A DNA stretch of 64,000 bases from an uncultured Pelagibacteraceae bacterium (GTDB taxonomy: Bacteria > Pseudomonadota > Alphaproteobacteria > Pelagibacterales > Pelagibacteraceae): contig CACPKQ010000001.1 of assembly GCA_902634455.1 (NCBI GenBank), positions 1 to 64,000 on the forward strand. The letters are read 5' to 3'. The notes under the pieces were generated by a model. The model did no database searches. It was not told the origin of the DNA and saw only the letters and a list, made by a program, of their open reading frames with translations. Of the stretch, positions 18,012-28,222 are shown one piece after another (position 1 is the first letter of the stretch; each line of letters opens with the position of its first letter). The position numbers were made by a program, and so were the translations under genes.

Positions 18012-19016
18012 ATGATAATAAAAAATTATGAGTTAAAAAAATTGAATGATTATCATGTTAAATTTTATCTTTTATATGGTGAAAATGCTGGCCATAAAAA
18101 TCAGGTAATTGAAGAATATTTTATAGAAAAATTTTTAAATAATACTTACCGATATGAGGAAAGTGAAATATTAAAAAATTATGAACATTTTATATCTAAT
18201 TTATTAAACAAATCTTTTTTTGAAGAAAAAAAATTAATAATAATTCAAAGAAGTTCAGAAAAAATATTAAAACTTATAGAAGAAATAATAAATAAAGAAA
18301 TTAAAGATATAACTATAGTAATTAATTGTGAACCATTAGATAAAAAATCTAAAATAAGAAATTTTTTTGAAAAAAATAAAAACACTATTTGTATACCGTT
18401 TTATCAAGACGAATTAAAAACTTTAAATTATTTAGCTAATTCTTTTTTTAAAAAAAAAAAAATTTCAGTTTCACAAGAAACTATTAATTTGCTAGTAGAA
18501 AGATGTAGGGGTGATAGAATAAATTTAAAAAATGAGCTTATAAAAATAGAAAATTTTTCTAAAAATAAAGTCAAGATATCCAGCGAAGAAATATTGAAAC
18601 TAACTAATTTAGCAGAAAATTATAATGTTTCCGAACTAATTGATAATTGCTTATCAAAAAATTTAAGTAGAACTATAAATATTTTAAATGAAAATAACTA
18701 TACTGATGATGATTGCATTTTAATTCTAAGAACTATGTCGATTAAAGCAAAAAGACTACTGAAATTAATAAAAAGTATAGAGAGTTCAGATAACCTCGAA
18801 AAGGCAATATCCAATTTTAAACCACCAATTTTTTGGAAAGAAAAAGAAATAGTAAAAAAACAAGTTCAAAATTGGACAATAAAAGATGCAAAAAAACTAA
18901 TTTATCAAATAAATGAAGTTGAAATTTTAATTAAAAAAAACTCTTTAAATTCTTTAAATATTATCTCTGATTTTATCTTAAATAATAGTAATAAAATTAA
19001 TAATTATTCTTTATAA
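18012..19016 (+). CDS. holA: DNA polymerase III delta subunit
   Basis: Clamp-loader subunit that opens the beta sliding clamp at the replication fork. 334 aa with the expected N-terminal segment KFYLLYGENAGHKNQVIEEY, where the usual P-loop is degenerate, and a middle region VSQETINLLVERCRGDRINL followed by KNELIKIENFS typical of delta. It follows lptE, the usual neighbour. Its last 20 bases overlap the 3' end of the convergent parB gene, so the two C termini are encoded by both strands of the same DNA. Confidence 0.9.
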   Translation: MIIKNYELKKLNDYHVKFYLLYGENAGHKNQVIEEYFIEKFLNNTYRYEESEILKNYEHFISNLLNKSFFEEKKLIIIQRSSEKILKLIEEIINKEIKDITIVINCEPLDKKSKIRNFFEKNKNTICIPFYQDELKTLNYLANSFFKKKKISVSQETINLLVERCRGDRINLKNELIKIENFSKNKVKISSEEILKLTNLAENYNVSELIDNCLSKNLSRTINILNENNYTDDDCILILRTMSIKAKRLLKLIKSIESSDNLEKAISNFKPPIFWKEKEIVKKQVQNWTIKDAKKLIYQINEVEILIKKNSLNSLNIISDFILNNSNKINNYSL

Positions 19017-19842
19017 CCTCAGTCAATCTGTTTAGCTGGCCTAAATCTTTATACTCAAAAGTAACTTTTCCACTATTATTTTTCTTATTCTGAATAAAAA
19101 CTCTAATTCCTATTTTATTTTTAATACTATCTTCAAGATCTTTTAGATTAGGATCTTTTACAATTAATTTAATTTTTTTTGTTTTTTTAAAAAATCTAAC
19201 TAAATTCTCAGCCTGACGAACAGAAAATTTTTTATCAATAATTTTTTTTGCTAAAGTATAAGAATTGTCTAAACCAACCAGAATTTTTGCATGACCCTGG
19301 GATAGATAGCCATCATTTATTAATTCAATTACCTCATTGGGTAATGTCAAAAGTCTTAGACAATTGGAAACATGAGCTCTGCTTTTTCCTATAAATTTAG
19401 AAATTTTTTCTTGATCATAATTAAATTCATCGATTAATCTTTTATATCCTTCTGCTTCCTCTACAGGATTTAAATCAGATCTTTGAACGTTCTCAACAAT
19501 AGCAAATTCTAAAGACTTTAAATTATCTGCATCAATTACTACTGTTGGCACTTCATGAAGTCCTGCATTTTGTGCTGCAAGCCATCTTCTTTCACCTGCA
19601 ACAATTTCAAATTTATCCTTGCTATCTGTTTTTCTTACTATTATTGGCTGAATTATGCCTCTTTCCTTTATTGATGTAGTTAATTCATCTAAGCTTTCTT
19701 TATCAAAAATCTTTCTAGGTTGATATTTGTTTCTAACTATTGAACTGATAGAAAGCTTATTTTGTGATTTAATAACTTCATTGTCACCAATCAGAGAAGA
19801 CAAACCTCTTCCTAATCCTTTTTTTATTTTAAACGGATTCAT
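18997..19842 (-). CDS. parB: Chromosome-partitioning protein ParB
   Basis: CTP-dependent clamp that loads at parS and spreads to organise the origin region. 281 aa: an N-terminal ParA-interaction region (KKGLGRGLSSLIGD), the CTPase/ParB core with KYQPRKIFDKESLDELTTSI, GIIQPIIVR, FEIVAGERRWLAAQNAG and VENVQRSDLNPVEEAEGYKR, a helix-turn-helix (QEKISKFIGKSRAHVSNCLR) and a C-terminal dimerisation domain. It abuts parA (one shared base). A parS site is found 1.4 kb upstream inside rsmG. Confidence 0.97.
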   Translation of the reverse strand: MNPFKIKKGLGRGLSSLIGDNEVIKSQNKLSISSIVRNKYQPRKIFDKESLDELTTSIKERGIIQPIIVRKTDSKDKFEIVAGERRWLAAQNAGLHEVPTVVIDADNLKSLEFAIVENVQRSDLNPVEEAEGYKRLIDEFNYDQEKISKFIGKSRAHVSNCLRLLTLPNEVIELINDGYLSQGHAKILVGLDNSYTLAKKIIDKKFSVRQAENLVRFFKKTKKIKLIVKDPNLKDLEDSIKNKIGIRVFIQNKKNNSGKVTFEYKDLGQLNRLTEVIKNNY

Positions 19843-20642
19843 TAAGCTGCACTCTCCATAATTTTTTCTTGATCTAAAAATTCATCTGTAAAACTAAAAT
19901 ATGACTTACTTCCAGGACATTTTTTATCGTACAGCAAAACAGGTACTCCGTGTGATGGTGCTTCTGAAAGTCTAACATTTCTAGGCACAACTGATTGATA
20001 AACTTTATTCTTAAAATATTCTCTGGCTTCTTTTTCGACTTCACTAGATAACTTGTTTCTCTTATCATACATCGTAAGAAGGATACCTCTAATATCCAAA
20101 GATGGATTTAAACTAGATTTAATTCTTTCGATTGTCTTCATAAGTTGTGTTAGACCTTCTAGAGCAAAAAATTCAGTTTGAAGAGGTACTACCAAGGCAG
20201 TTGAGGCTACTAATGCCATAATTGTCAAAAGACTAAGGGAAGGAGGACAGTCAATGAGTATATAATCATATGATGCCCCAGAATCATTTAAAATAGAGGC
20301 TAATTCATCCTTCAATTTGAACGCTCTTCTACTATCTCCAGCAGTCTCAACCTCTAAACCAGAGAGATCTACATTGGAGGTAATCAAATTTAAATTTTTG
20401 AGACTAGTTGATTGAATTACCTGAGAAATTTCTTTATTTCCATTAAGCACACTGTAAATAGTCTGCTCAGAATTTTCTGTATTTGATAATCCAAGACCTG
20501 TTGTTGCATTTCCTTGTGGGTCGAGATCAATTACTAAAATTTTTTTTCCTTTCATAGACAAACCAGCTGCTAAATTGATTACTGTTGTCGTCTTGCCTAC
20601 TCCACCTTTCTGATTGATTACTGAAATAATTTTTTTATTCAT
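19842..20642 (-). CDS. parA: Chromosome-partitioning ATPase ParA
   Basis: Deviant-Walker ATPase driving segregation of the ParB-parS complex. 266 aa with the signature INQKGGVGKTTTVINLAAGL (both P-loop Lys residues), LVIDLDPQGNATTGLG (A'), DYILIDCPPSLSLLTIMAL (Walker B) and the DNA-binding/ATP-sandwich region GILLTMYDKRNKLSSEV. It lies between rsmG and parB in the classic rsmG-parA-parB order; the start overlaps the rsmG stop by four bases. Confidence 0.97.
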   Translation of the reverse strand: MNKKIISVINQKGGVGKTTTVINLAAGLSMKGKKILVIDLDPQGNATTGLGLSNTENSEQTIYSVLNGNKEISQVIQSTSLKNLNLITSNVDLSGLEVETAGDSRRAFKLKDELASILNDSGASYDYILIDCPPSLSLLTIMALVASTALVVPLQTEFFALEGLTQLMKTIERIKSSLNPSLDIRGILLTMYDKRNKLSSEVEKEAREYFKNKVYQSVVPRNVRLSEAPSHGVPVLLYDKKCPGSKSYFSFTDEFLDQEKIMESAA

Positions 20643-21277
20643 TTTTTTTGTAAATTTGAAATTTTTATCAACAATGATTCATTATTTGTTAAACTTTTTT
20701 TTTCCTCGTAATCAAATTTCCACTTCTTTGTTGCCTGTTTTAAAATTTCTTTTCCGCTTTTCCCTAAAAATAAAATTATATATTTAAATTTTTTAAAATT
20801 CTTTGACGCAATTTCAAAAATAACTGGCAAAGGTTTGAATGCTCTCGAAATTATGATATCCGTTTGCAAATTTTTTTGTTCAAAAATATTTTTTTGATGA
20901 ATTACTGTGTTTAATTTAAATTTTTTTGACATATCTTTTAAGAAATTGCTTTTATGATAACTTTTTTCGTAGAAAATCACTTTAAATACTGGTTTTTTTG
21001 CTTTCATCAAAATAGCTAGAACTATGCCAGGAAGGCCTGCACCAGACCCAAGATCAGTACATACTTTAACATCATTTTTATCAATAAAATCAATTGTTTG
21101 TGCACTATCGATAATATGCCTTGTTTTTATTGATTTTTCTGTACTTGAACTTATTAAATTTATGTCTTTATTTTTTCTTAAAATCGATAAACTATATTTA
21201 TTAAGTTCATCTAAAGTTTCACGTGAAACATTTTTTATTCCAAGTTCTGAGTTTTTTATAAAATTCGAATCAATCAA
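20639..21277 (-). CDS. rsmG: 16S rRNA (guanine-527-N7) methyltransferase
   Basis: SAM-dependent methylation of G527 in 16S rRNA (formerly GidB). 212 aa; N-terminal [33 protein letters not shown], then the SAM-binding loop [18 protein letters not shown] and [14 protein letters not shown]. The NVSRET codons contain a near-perfect parS site. The gene overlaps mnmG by four bases and parA by four bases, so mnmG-rsmG-parA-parB is probably one transcript. Confidence 0.96.
   Translation of the reverse strand: MIDSNFIKNSELGIKNVSRETLDELNKYSLSILRKNKDINLISSSTEKSIKTRHIIDSAQTIDFIDKNDVKVCTDLGSGAGLPGIVLAILMKAKKPVFKVIFYEKSYHKSNFLKDMSKKFKLNTVIHQKNIFEQKNLQTDIIISRAFKPLPVIFEIASKNFKKFKYIILFLGKSGKEILKQATKKWKFDYEEKKSLTNNESLLIKISNLQKK
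21215..21230. promoter_or_regulatory. parS centromere site inside rsmG
   Basis: The 16-mer AGTTTCACGTGAAACA matches the near-universal bacterial parS consensus TGTTTCACGTGAAACA at 15 of 16 positions, and its central 14 bases are a perfect palindrome. It is embedded in the rsmG codons for NVSRET. It lies about 1.4 kb from parB and about 8 kb from the putative origin, exactly the neighbourhood expected for a ParB loading site. I saw no second exact copy in the window. Confidence 0.9.
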
Positions 21278-23145
21278 GCTATATGCTTAATAGACTTTCT
21301 TTTAAGATGAGACAACAAAATATATACAGCTGCTGGGGTAATTCCATCTATTCTTAATGCTTGACCCATAGTTTTAGGCCTAATTTTCTTAAATTTTGAC
21401 TTAACTTCGTTAGAAAGTCCAGAAAATATATCATAGTCCATATTTTCAGGTATAATAAGATTTTCATCTCTTTTGAAGGCTAAAATATCTGCATTTTGCT
21501 TCTTTAGGTATCCTCTATAGTGAGAATTGATCTCCAATTGCTCATCTATTTCATTTGAAATATGCTTAATTTCAGGCCAAATTTCACGTATTTTATGCAT
21601 ATTTACTGATTTTTGTGCTAATATTTGGTTAGCATTACGACTAACACCATCTTTAGCAATATTTACACCAAATTTAGCAACTTTTGAAGGGGTAATAGTT
21701 AATTTATCCATTTTATCTTGGGTTTTTTTAAGATGAAAATGCTTCTCTTTATATACGCGTTTTCTTTCATCAAGCACTAAACCTATATTTATTCCTTTTT
21801 GAGTAAGTCTAATATCAGCATTGTCAGATCTTAAAGAAAGTCTATATTCTGCCCTAGAAGTAAACATTCTATATGGTTCAGCAACTCCTTTTGTGACAAG
21901 ATCATCAATCATTACTCCAATGTATGCCTCGGATCTGTCAAGAATAAATGGCTCATGACCCTTAAATGAAAGGGCTGAATTAATTCCAGCTATAATTCCT
22001 TGAGCAGCTGCTTCCTCATATCCTGTAGTTCCATTGATTTGACCCGCTAGATATAAATTTTTAATTTTTTTAGTTTCTAAAGTCAAAAATAACTCTCTAG
22101 GGTCTACAAAATCATACTCAATAGCATACCCGGGTCTTAATATTTTAACATTCTCTAAACCATTGATTTTACTACATATTTCTTGCTGAACCTCCTCGGG
22201 AAGTGATGTAGAAATACCATTTGGATAGATTGTACAATCATTTAGTCCCTCGGGCTCTAAAAATATTTGATGCTTTTGTTTGTCGGCAAATTTAACAATT
22301 TTATCCTCTATTGATGGACAGTATCTTGGACCAATTCCTTGGATGCTTCCTGAGTACATGGCGCTTCGTTTTATATTTTTTGAAATAATCTTATGGACTG
22401 ACTCATTTGTATAAGTCATCCGACATGTAATTTGTTTGTTTAAATTTTTTTTAGTTAAGAAGGAAAAAAAATATGGATCATCATCTGCAAACTGTTCTTC
22501 TAAATTATTAAAATTAATTGTTCTAGAATCCAATCTTGGAGGTGTGCCTGTCTTAAGTCTTCCAATTTTAAATTCAAATTTCTTTAGTTGCTCACTTAAT
22601 CCTGTAGTAGGTTTTTCATTGTATCTACCAGCTGGGGTTTGTTTTTCTCCCATATGTATTAAGCCATTCAAAAAAGTGCCTGTTGTTAATATTAGCTTAG
22701 ATGTTTTAATTATTTTTCCAGACTGTGTTATAAACCCTTTTACACTACTTTTTTCAAATATAAACTCAATTACAGGGTCCGAAAAAATGCTTAAATTACA
22801 ATAGTTTACAAGTTTTTCTTGCATAAATTTTTTATATAACGATCTATCGCTTTGAGTTCTAGGACCTCTAACTGCTGGCCCTCTACTTCTATTTAACAGT
22901 CTAAATTGAATACCTGATTTATCTGCTACATCGCCCATAACTCCATCTAATGCATCTATTTCTCTTACTAAATGGCCTTTACCCAAACCACCAATAGCTG
23001 GATTGCAGGACATTTCTCCAATAGTTTCTATTTTGTTTGTAAATAAGGCTGTATTAACTCCTAAACGTGCTGCTGCAGTAGCTGCTTCACATCCAGCATG
23101 TCCTCCCCCAATCACTACAATATCAAATATGAAATCATTTTTCAT
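21274..23145 (-). CDS. mnmG: tRNA uridine-34 carboxymethylaminomethyl modification enzyme MnmG (GidA)
   Basis: FAD-dependent partner of MnmE that modifies the wobble uridine of several tRNAs. 623 aa with the dinucleotide fold [20 protein letters not shown], the active-site stretch [46 protein letters not shown], and [12 protein letters not shown]-like [18 protein letters not shown]. The C-terminal helical tRNA/MnmE domain is present. mnmE lies 76 bases upstream on the same strand; the 23146-23221 gap is AT-rich and probably holds a promoter. Confidence 0.98.
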   Translation of the reverse strand: MKNDFIFDIVVIGGGHAGCEAATAAARLGVNTALFTNKIETIGEMSCNPAIGGLGKGHLVREIDALDGVMGDVADKSGIQFRLLNRSRGPAVRGPRTQSDRSLYKKFMQEKLVNYCNLSIFSDPVIEFIFEKSSVKGFITQSGKIIKTSKLILTTGTFLNGLIHMGEKQTPAGRYNEKPTTGLSEQLKKFEFKIGRLKTGTPPRLDSRTINFNNLEEQFADDDPYFFSFLTKKNLNKQITCRMTYTNESVHKIISKNIKRSAMYSGSIQGIGPRYCPSIEDKIVKFADKQKHQIFLEPEGLNDCTIYPNGISTSLPEEVQQEICSKINGLENVKILRPGYAIEYDFVDPRELFLTLETKKIKNLYLAGQINGTTGYEEAAAQGIIAGINSALSFKGHEPFILDRSEAYIGVMIDDLVTKGVAEPYRMFTSRAEYRLSLRSDNADIRLTQKGINIGLVLDERKRVYKEKHFHLKKTQDKMDKLTITPSKVAKFGVNIAKDGVSRNANQILAQKSVNMHKIREIWPEIKHISNEIDEQLEINSHYRGYLKKQNADILAFKRDENLIIPENMDYDIFSGLSNEVKSKFKKIRPKTMGQALRIDGITPAAVYILLSHLKRKSIKHIA

Positions 23146-23221
23146 AGTTATAATTTATAATTGATATATTTTTTTACAAGATATCAGTTAATAATTGATT
23201 AAAAACTCATAAAATTAAGGA

Positions 23222-24553
23222 TTATTTGCCTATACAAAAATCATTAAAAATTGACCCTAATATTTCCTCAACATCAACTTTTCCTACTATCATGCCTAAG
23301 TGACGAGTAGCTAATCTAAGGTCCTCTGCTGCTTTGTCAAACTCCTCTAATTTATTTTGTTTTTTAAAATTTTCTAAATAACTTACACACTGTTGTAAAT
23401 GTTGCCTGTGTCTTTCTCTTGTAATTAAAACATCCTCAGCATTAATGAACTGATTTTTTAATCTTTTTTTTACTTCTGAAATTAATTGATCAAGATTTTT
23501 TTCATTTTTTAATGATATATAAATTGGATCATATTTTCTAAATTCATCAATTCTTTTTTCAATATCAAGATCTGATTTATTAATTACTAATATTGATTTG
23601 TTTGACATTAGATTCTTCAAAAAGCTAGTAAAATCAACACTTTTTTCTTCTATTACAACTATATTCAAATCAGCATCTTCTGCTCTTTTAAGCGCTAATT
23701 TGATGCCTTTTTTTTCTATCTCATTCTTTGATTCTCTAATACCTGCTGTATCAGAAACTACCACTGGCAAACCATCAATATTTAAATGAGTTTCAATAAC
23801 ATCTCTTGTTGTTCCGGCAATCTCAGAGACTATTGCAACTTCTCTTCTAGATAAATAATTAATTAAACTTGATTTTCCTGCATTAGCTGGTCCAACTATA
23901 GCTATTTTAAAACCTTCTCTAATTCTTTCACCTACTTTTTGATCATTTAAAATACTTTGAATTTCTATTTTAATTTTTTCAGTTTCTTTTTTTATATCTA
24001 TTAAGATATCATTAGGAAGATCCTCTTCAGGAAAATCAATTTTTGCTTCTACATTAGATAATAATTTTAATAAACGATCTCTCCAAGAATTAAATTTGCT
24101 TGAGGTTTTTCCAGACATAATTTTTATAGCCTGTTTTCTTTGAATTTCTGTTTCTGATGAAACCAAATCTGCTATACTCTCTGCTTTTAATAAATTTATT
24201 TTCCCATTTTGAAATGCTATTTTTGTGAATTCCCCAGGTTCGGCTAGTCTACAATTTTGAATTTTAGAAATAGAGCTGTGAATTGCTTCAATAACTGATC
24301 TGCTTCCATGAACATGAATTTCAGCCATATCTTCACCTGTGTAGCTCTGAGGGCCTGGAAACCATATAATTATTCCTTCGTCAATCAGTTCATTTGAATT
24401 GATTTTATTGATTTTTTTAAGTGTAGCTACTCTACTTTTGGGGAAATTGCCCTTGGTAAGCTTTGAAATAACTGTTTTTGCATCCTGGCCAGAAATTCTT
24501 ATAATTGCCACTCCTGATACACCAGGGCCCGAAGATAAAGCATAAATAGTCAT
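23222..24553 (-). CDS. mnmE: tRNA modification GTPase MnmE (TrmE)
   Basis: GTPase acting with MnmG in wobble-uridine modification. 443 aa: an N-terminal formyl-THF-binding domain (IYALSSGPGVSGVAIIRISG), helical domain, inserted G domain with P-loop GPANAGKSSLINYLS, switch EIAGTTRDVIETHL, DTAGIRESKNEIE and NKSD, and the C-terminal Cys motif FNDFCIGK that participates in catalysis. Normal length. It diverges from a sulfotransferase gene across a 46-base AT-rich gap. Confidence 0.98.
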   Translation of the reverse strand: MTIYALSSGPGVSGVAIIRISGQDAKTVISKLTKGNFPKSRVATLKKINKINSNELIDEGIIIWFPGPQSYTGEDMAEIHVHGSRSVIEAIHSSISKIQNCRLAEPGEFTKIAFQNGKINLLKAESIADLVSSETEIQRKQAIKIMSGKTSSKFNSWRDRLLKLLSNVEAKIDFPEEDLPNDILIDIKKETEKIKIEIQSILNDQKVGERIREGFKIAIVGPANAGKSSLINYLSRREVAIVSEIAGTTRDVIETHLNIDGLPVVVSDTAGIRESKNEIEKKGIKLALKRAEDADLNIVVIEEKSVDFTSFLKNLMSNKSILVINKSDLDIEKRIDEFRKYDPIYISLKNEKNLDQLISEVKKRLKNQFINAEDVLITRERHRQHLQQCVSYLENFKKQNKLEEFDKAAEDLRLATRHLGMIVGKVDVEEILGSIFNDFCIGK

Positions 24554-24599
24554 AAAATAAGTATATATAAAATATATTTTTTTATTATATATTTTTTTA

Positions 24600-25427
24600 A
24601 TGATTATATGGCTTGCATCTTATCCAAAAAGTGGCAACACATGGATAAGAGCATTATTAACAACTCTATTGTACTCGAAAGATAGTAAATGTAATTTTAA
24701 AAACCTATCATTAATTGAGCAATATCCTAAAAGAAAACATTACGAAGATTTTATAAATAATTTTCAAGATTTTAATCAAATAAAAAAAGCATGGATAGCT
24801 TCCCAAGATAAAATAAATGTAGATCAAAAATTAAAAATACTTAAAACTCATCACGTAAATTGCAAAATTGGTCAATATCCTTTTACAAGTAAAAGTAATA
24901 CCTTAGGAGTTATTCATATTGTTAGAGATCCTAGAAATGTAGTAACTTCAATTAAAAATCACTTCTCAAAAGGTGATTATACTGAAGCATTAAAGTTTAT
25001 TACAAATGAAAATAAAGTTATTACAAATGACTGGGATGTTTCAACTCTTATTAGCTCTTGGAAAACCAATTATATTTCATGGAAAGCTGTTAATGAAAAT
25101 TATTTGCTGATTAAATATGAAGATTTATTATTAAATTTAGAAAAAGAGTTTATTAAAATAATAAATTTTTTAGGTAAATTTGAACAAATAAACTTTGAAA
25201 AAAATAAAATAAAAGAAGCTATATCTTCTTCTTCATTTGAAAATTTTAAAAAAATGGAAAAAGACGGTTCATTTAAAGAAAGTGCTACAAATAAAGATAC
25301 GGGTGGGAAAAAAAAATTTTTTTATTTAGGTCCTAATAACGATTGGAAAAAACTTTTAGATAATAATATTAGACAAGAAATAGAAAAAAAATTTAAAAAT
25401 GAAATGCAATACCTAGGTTATTTATGA
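24600..25427 (+). CDS. Sulfotransferase-domain protein
   Basis: PAPS-dependent sulfotransferase of 275 aa. The 5'-phosphosulfate loop is at the very N terminus ([20 protein letters not shown]) and the 3'-phosphate strand follows near residue 110 ([19 protein letters not shown]). The C-terminal region ([20 protein letters not shown]) resembles the KxGxxGDW-type PAPS site of cytosolic-type sulfotransferases. It is the only plus-strand gene in the minus-strand block mnmE to hemE, inserted between two universally conserved genes, and overlaps the 3' end of rho by six bases. Acceptor unknown. Confidence 0.88.
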   Translation: MIIWLASYPKSGNTWIRALLTTLLYSKDSKCNFKNLSLIEQYPKRKHYEDFINNFQDFNQIKKAWIASQDKINVDQKLKILKTHHVNCKIGQYPFTSKSNTLGVIHIVRDPRNVVTSIKNHFSKGDYTEALKFITNENKVITNDWDVSTLISSWKTNYISWKAVNENYLLIKYEDLLLNLEKEFIKIINFLGKFEQINFEKNKIKEAISSSSFENFKKMEKDGSFKESATNKDTGGKKKFFYLGPNNDWKKLLDNNIRQEIEKKFKNEMQYLGYL

Positions 25428-26693
25428 AGGTTTATTCATTGAATTAAAAAATTCTGCATTATTTTTAGTATTTTTTAATTTAGAGTTAATAAATTCAATT
25501 GCATCCATAGATCCCATGGGTGCTATAATTCTTCTTAAAACATTCATTTTTTGAAGGTCATTTTTTTCAAATATTAATTCTTCTCTTCTTGTTCCTGATT
25601 TAGTTATATCCATTGCAGGGAAAATTCTTTTTTCTGATATTTTTCTATCTAGTATAGTTTCGCTATTTCCTGTTCCTTTGAATTCTTCAAATATTACTTC
25701 ATCCATCCTACTTCCAGTGTCAATTAAAGCAGTTGCAATTATTGTTAGTGATCCACCTTCTTCAATATTTCTTGCAGCACCAAAAAATCTTTTTGGTCTT
25801 TGCAAAGCATTTGCATCAACACCACCAGTTAAAACTTTTCCTGAACTTGGTACTACTGCATTGTAAGCTCTTCCTAGTCTTGTTATTGAATCCAATAAAA
25901 TAACCACATCTTTTTTATGTTCTGTTAATCTTTTCGCTTTTTCAATAACCATTTCAGCTACAGCTACATGCCTTTGGGCTGGTTCATCAAATGTTGAGCT
26001 AATTACTTCCCCTTTAACTGTTCTTTGCATATCTGTTACTTCTTCTGGTCTTTCATCAATTAAAAGTACCATTAAATAACATTCGGGATGATTTGCAGTT
26101 ATAGAATTTGCAATACTTTGTAATATCATTGTTTTACCTGCCTTGGGCGGAGATATAATTAATGATCTTTGACCTTTGCCAATTGGACTTACAAGATCTA
26201 TTAAACGTGGAGTTAAGTCAGGTTTTTTTTCAACTTTAGTTGTTTCAACTTCCATTACTAATTGTTTATTTGGATAAAGGGGAGTTAAGTTATCAAAAGC
26301 AATTTTATGTTTTGATTTGTCGGAATCTTCAAAATTAATTTTACTTACTTGCAAAAGTGCAAAATATCTTTCGCTTTCTTTTGGAGCTCTTACAGGTCCT
26401 TCTACCGTATCTCCCGTCCTTAAACCAAATCTTCTAATCTGGCTTGGACTAATATAGATATCATCAGGTCCTGGAAGATAATTAGACTCAATTGCTCTTA
26501 AAAACCCAAATCCATCTTGTAATAATTGTAATACTCCACCACCAGTTATTTCCTCTCCTTTTTCTGCAAGTTTTTTAAGTATAGCAAATAGAATTTCTTG
26601 TTTTCTTAAAGTGCTGGCATTTTCGATCCCAAGCTTCTCTGCCTCTGCAATTAAATTTTCTGAAGTTTTATTTTTTAATTCTTGTATATTCAT
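25422..26693 (-). CDS. rho: Transcription termination factor Rho
   Basis: Hexameric RNA-dependent ATPase/helicase that ends transcription. 423 aa: N-terminal Rho-N helices ([20 protein letters not shown]), OSB/cold-shock RNA-binding fold ([20 protein letters not shown]), Walker [44 protein letters not shown] and Q-loop/R-loop region [20 protein letters not shown]. No insertions are seen. Given how few hairpin terminators the window shows, Rho may carry much of the termination here. Confidence 0.98.
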   Translation of the reverse strand: MNIQELKNKTSENLIAEAEKLGIENASTLRKQEILFAILKKLAEKGEEITGGGVLQLLQDGFGFLRAIESNYLPGPDDIYISPSQIRRFGLRTGDTVEGPVRAPKESERYFALLQVSKINFEDSDKSKHKIAFDNLTPLYPNKQLVMEVETTKVEKKPDLTPRLIDLVSPIGKGQRSLIISPPKAGKTMILQSIANSITANHPECYLMVLLIDERPEEVTDMQRTVKGEVISSTFDEPAQRHVAVAEMVIEKAKRLTEHKKDVVILLDSITRLGRAYNAVVPSSGKVLTGGVDANALQRPKRFFGAARNIEEGGSLTIIATALIDTGSRMDEVIFEEFKGTGNSETILDRKISEKRIFPAMDITKSGTRREELIFEKNDLQKMNVLRRIIAPMGSMDAIEFINSKLKNTKNNAEFFNSMNKPS

Positions 26694-26754
26694 GTTTGGG
26701 GATTTCTTTTTGTTAGATATATATAATATATATACTAATAATAATAATTCAACC

Positions 26755-27189
26755 CTAGATTGGCTTAAAAATTACCACAAAAACGATCAAAATAAGCAAT
26801 ACAGTTGGTATTTCATTAATTATTCTAAAGAATCTAGATGATCTTTTATTCGTGTTTTCTTTAAGGTTTTTTAAACAAATACCCAGATAAAAATGATAAA
26901 TTGTTAATAATACCACAAATAATAATTTTAATTGTAACCATAATAAAGATATGTTTGAAAAATCAATTATAGAAATTAGCAGCAAACCAAAAATCCAAGA
27001 AAGTATCATTGCTGGATACATAATATAGAAATAAAGCTTTCTCTCCATTGTAAAAAATATTTCTACTGTTTGGTTTTTTTCTATATTTTCAACATGGTAT
27101 ACAAAAATTCTTGGAAGATATAAAAGTCCAGCCATCCAAGAAATTACTGCGATTAAATGTAAAGATTTAAAAAAAAGATATAAATTCAT
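26755..27189 (-). CDS. hemJ: Protoporphyrinogen oxidase HemJ
   Basis: Membrane enzyme oxidising protoporphyrinogen IX to protoporphyrin IX, the step before ferrochelatase. 144 aa with four predicted membrane helices and the family start [32 protein letters not shown], which contains the conserved His and the LPRIFVYH motif, then [15 protein letters not shown]. It lies seven bases downstream of hemH, in a hemE-hemH-hemJ run, so the last three steps around heme synthesis are grouped beside the origin. Confidence 0.9.
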   Translation of the reverse strand: MNLYLFFKSLHLIAVISWMAGLLYLPRIFVYHVENIEKNQTVEIFFTMERKLYFYIMYPAMILSWIFGLLLISIIDFSNISLLWLQLKLLFVVLLTIYHFYLGICLKNLKENTNKRSSRFFRIINEIPTVLLILIVFVVIFKPI

Positions 27190-27196
27190 TTTATTT

Positions 27197-28222
27197 TTAA
27201 TTGCAAGGACATTTATTAAAATTAGATGGGCATTGAGTTTTTGGGGGATAAATATCGTTTTTAAATTTATAAATTTCTTTATTTAAAATTAATTCTGACA
27301 TACTTTTTATATAATTTTCATTTATTCCTATTGCTGGTACCCTTGAATAGTTCTTGCAGCCATTTTCTTCTGCTATTTTTTTATATTCAATATCTAGTTC
27401 AACCAGTGTTTCGGAGTGTTCTGATACGAAAGCTATTGGCACTATTATAATATTTTTTCCTAATTTAGAATTTTCAATAATTGTGTCATCAGTAGAAGGT
27501 CCTATCCATTTTAAAGGTCCTACTCTGCTTTGATAACTAAGAGTATAATCAAGATTTCTAATGTTCATTTTTTTTACTATAGTTTTAACAGTTTGTTCAA
27601 TTTGCCATTGGTAAGGATCGCCATTTTTAATATTTTTTTCTGGAAGTCCATGAGCAGAAAAAATTAACTTTTCATTTATATTTTTTCCTATTTTATTCTT
27701 TATTTCTTCTATGTGTGCATTAACAAAATTTTCATCTGTAGGATAACAACATATTGTACTTGTTTTTACTTTATAATTATATTTTATACATATGTCTTTC
27801 CATTCCTTTATTGAAGATCCAGATGTAGATGCAGAAAACTGGGGATAAAGAGGCATTAATATTACCTCGTCAGGATTATAAAATTTTATTTCACTAATAA
27901 CATTTTCCGCTCTTGGATGCCAACACCTCATTACAACAAAGCATTTATATAAATCTTTATTTTTATTTTGATTCAATTTTTTTTCTAGTGCATCAGATTG
28001 GTCTCTGGTTAATTTCAAAATAGGAGAAGATCCACCTAATTCTTCATAAATTTTCTTTGCAATTGGAGTTCTTTTTTTTGAAATTATTTTTGCCAAAGGA
28101 TATCTAAATAACTTAGGTAAATTTATTATCGCCGGATCATAAAATAAATTAAATAAAAAAGGTTCAACACTATCTAATTTATCAGGACCGCCCAAATTAA
28201 ATAAAATTACAGCTTTTTTCAC
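27197..28222 (-). CDS. hemH: Ferrochelatase
   Basis: Inserts Fe2+ into protoporphyrin IX to make heme. 341 aa with the N-terminal AVILFNLGGPDKLDSVEPFL, LYPQFSASTSGSSI, the catalytic-His strand LIFSAHGLPEKNIKNGDPY, and PIAFVSEHSETLVELDIEY containing the second conserved His/Glu pair. The C-terminal tail is Cys-rich (QCPSNFNKCPCN), reminiscent of the [2Fe-2S]-binding tails known in some alphaproteobacterial ferrochelatases. It abuts hemE with no gap. Confidence 0.97.
   Translation of the reverse strand: MKKAVILFNLGGPDKLDSVEPFLFNLFYDPAIINLPKLFRYPLAKIISKKRTPIAKKIYEELGGSSPILKLTRDQSDALEKKLNQNKNKDLYKCFVVMRCWHPRAENVISEIKFYNPDEVILMPLYPQFSASTSGSSIKEWKDICIKYNYKVKTSTICCYPTDENFVNAHIEEIKNKIGKNINEKLIFSAHGLPEKNIKNGDPYQWQIEQTVKTIVKKMNIRNLDYTLSYQSRVGPLKWIGPSTDDTIIENSKLGKNIIIVPIAFVSEHSETLVELDIEYKKIAEENGCKNYSRVPAIGINENYIKSMSELILNKEIYKFKNDIYPPKTQCPSNFNKCPCN

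Noticed and set aside
22436-22804. 122-aa plus-strand ORF opposite mnmG
   Set aside because: Antisense shadow; no family features and mnmG is intact.
26694-26754. TATATATAATATATATA palindrome upstream of rho
   Set aside because: Simple A/T alternation expected in such DNA; no supporting context.
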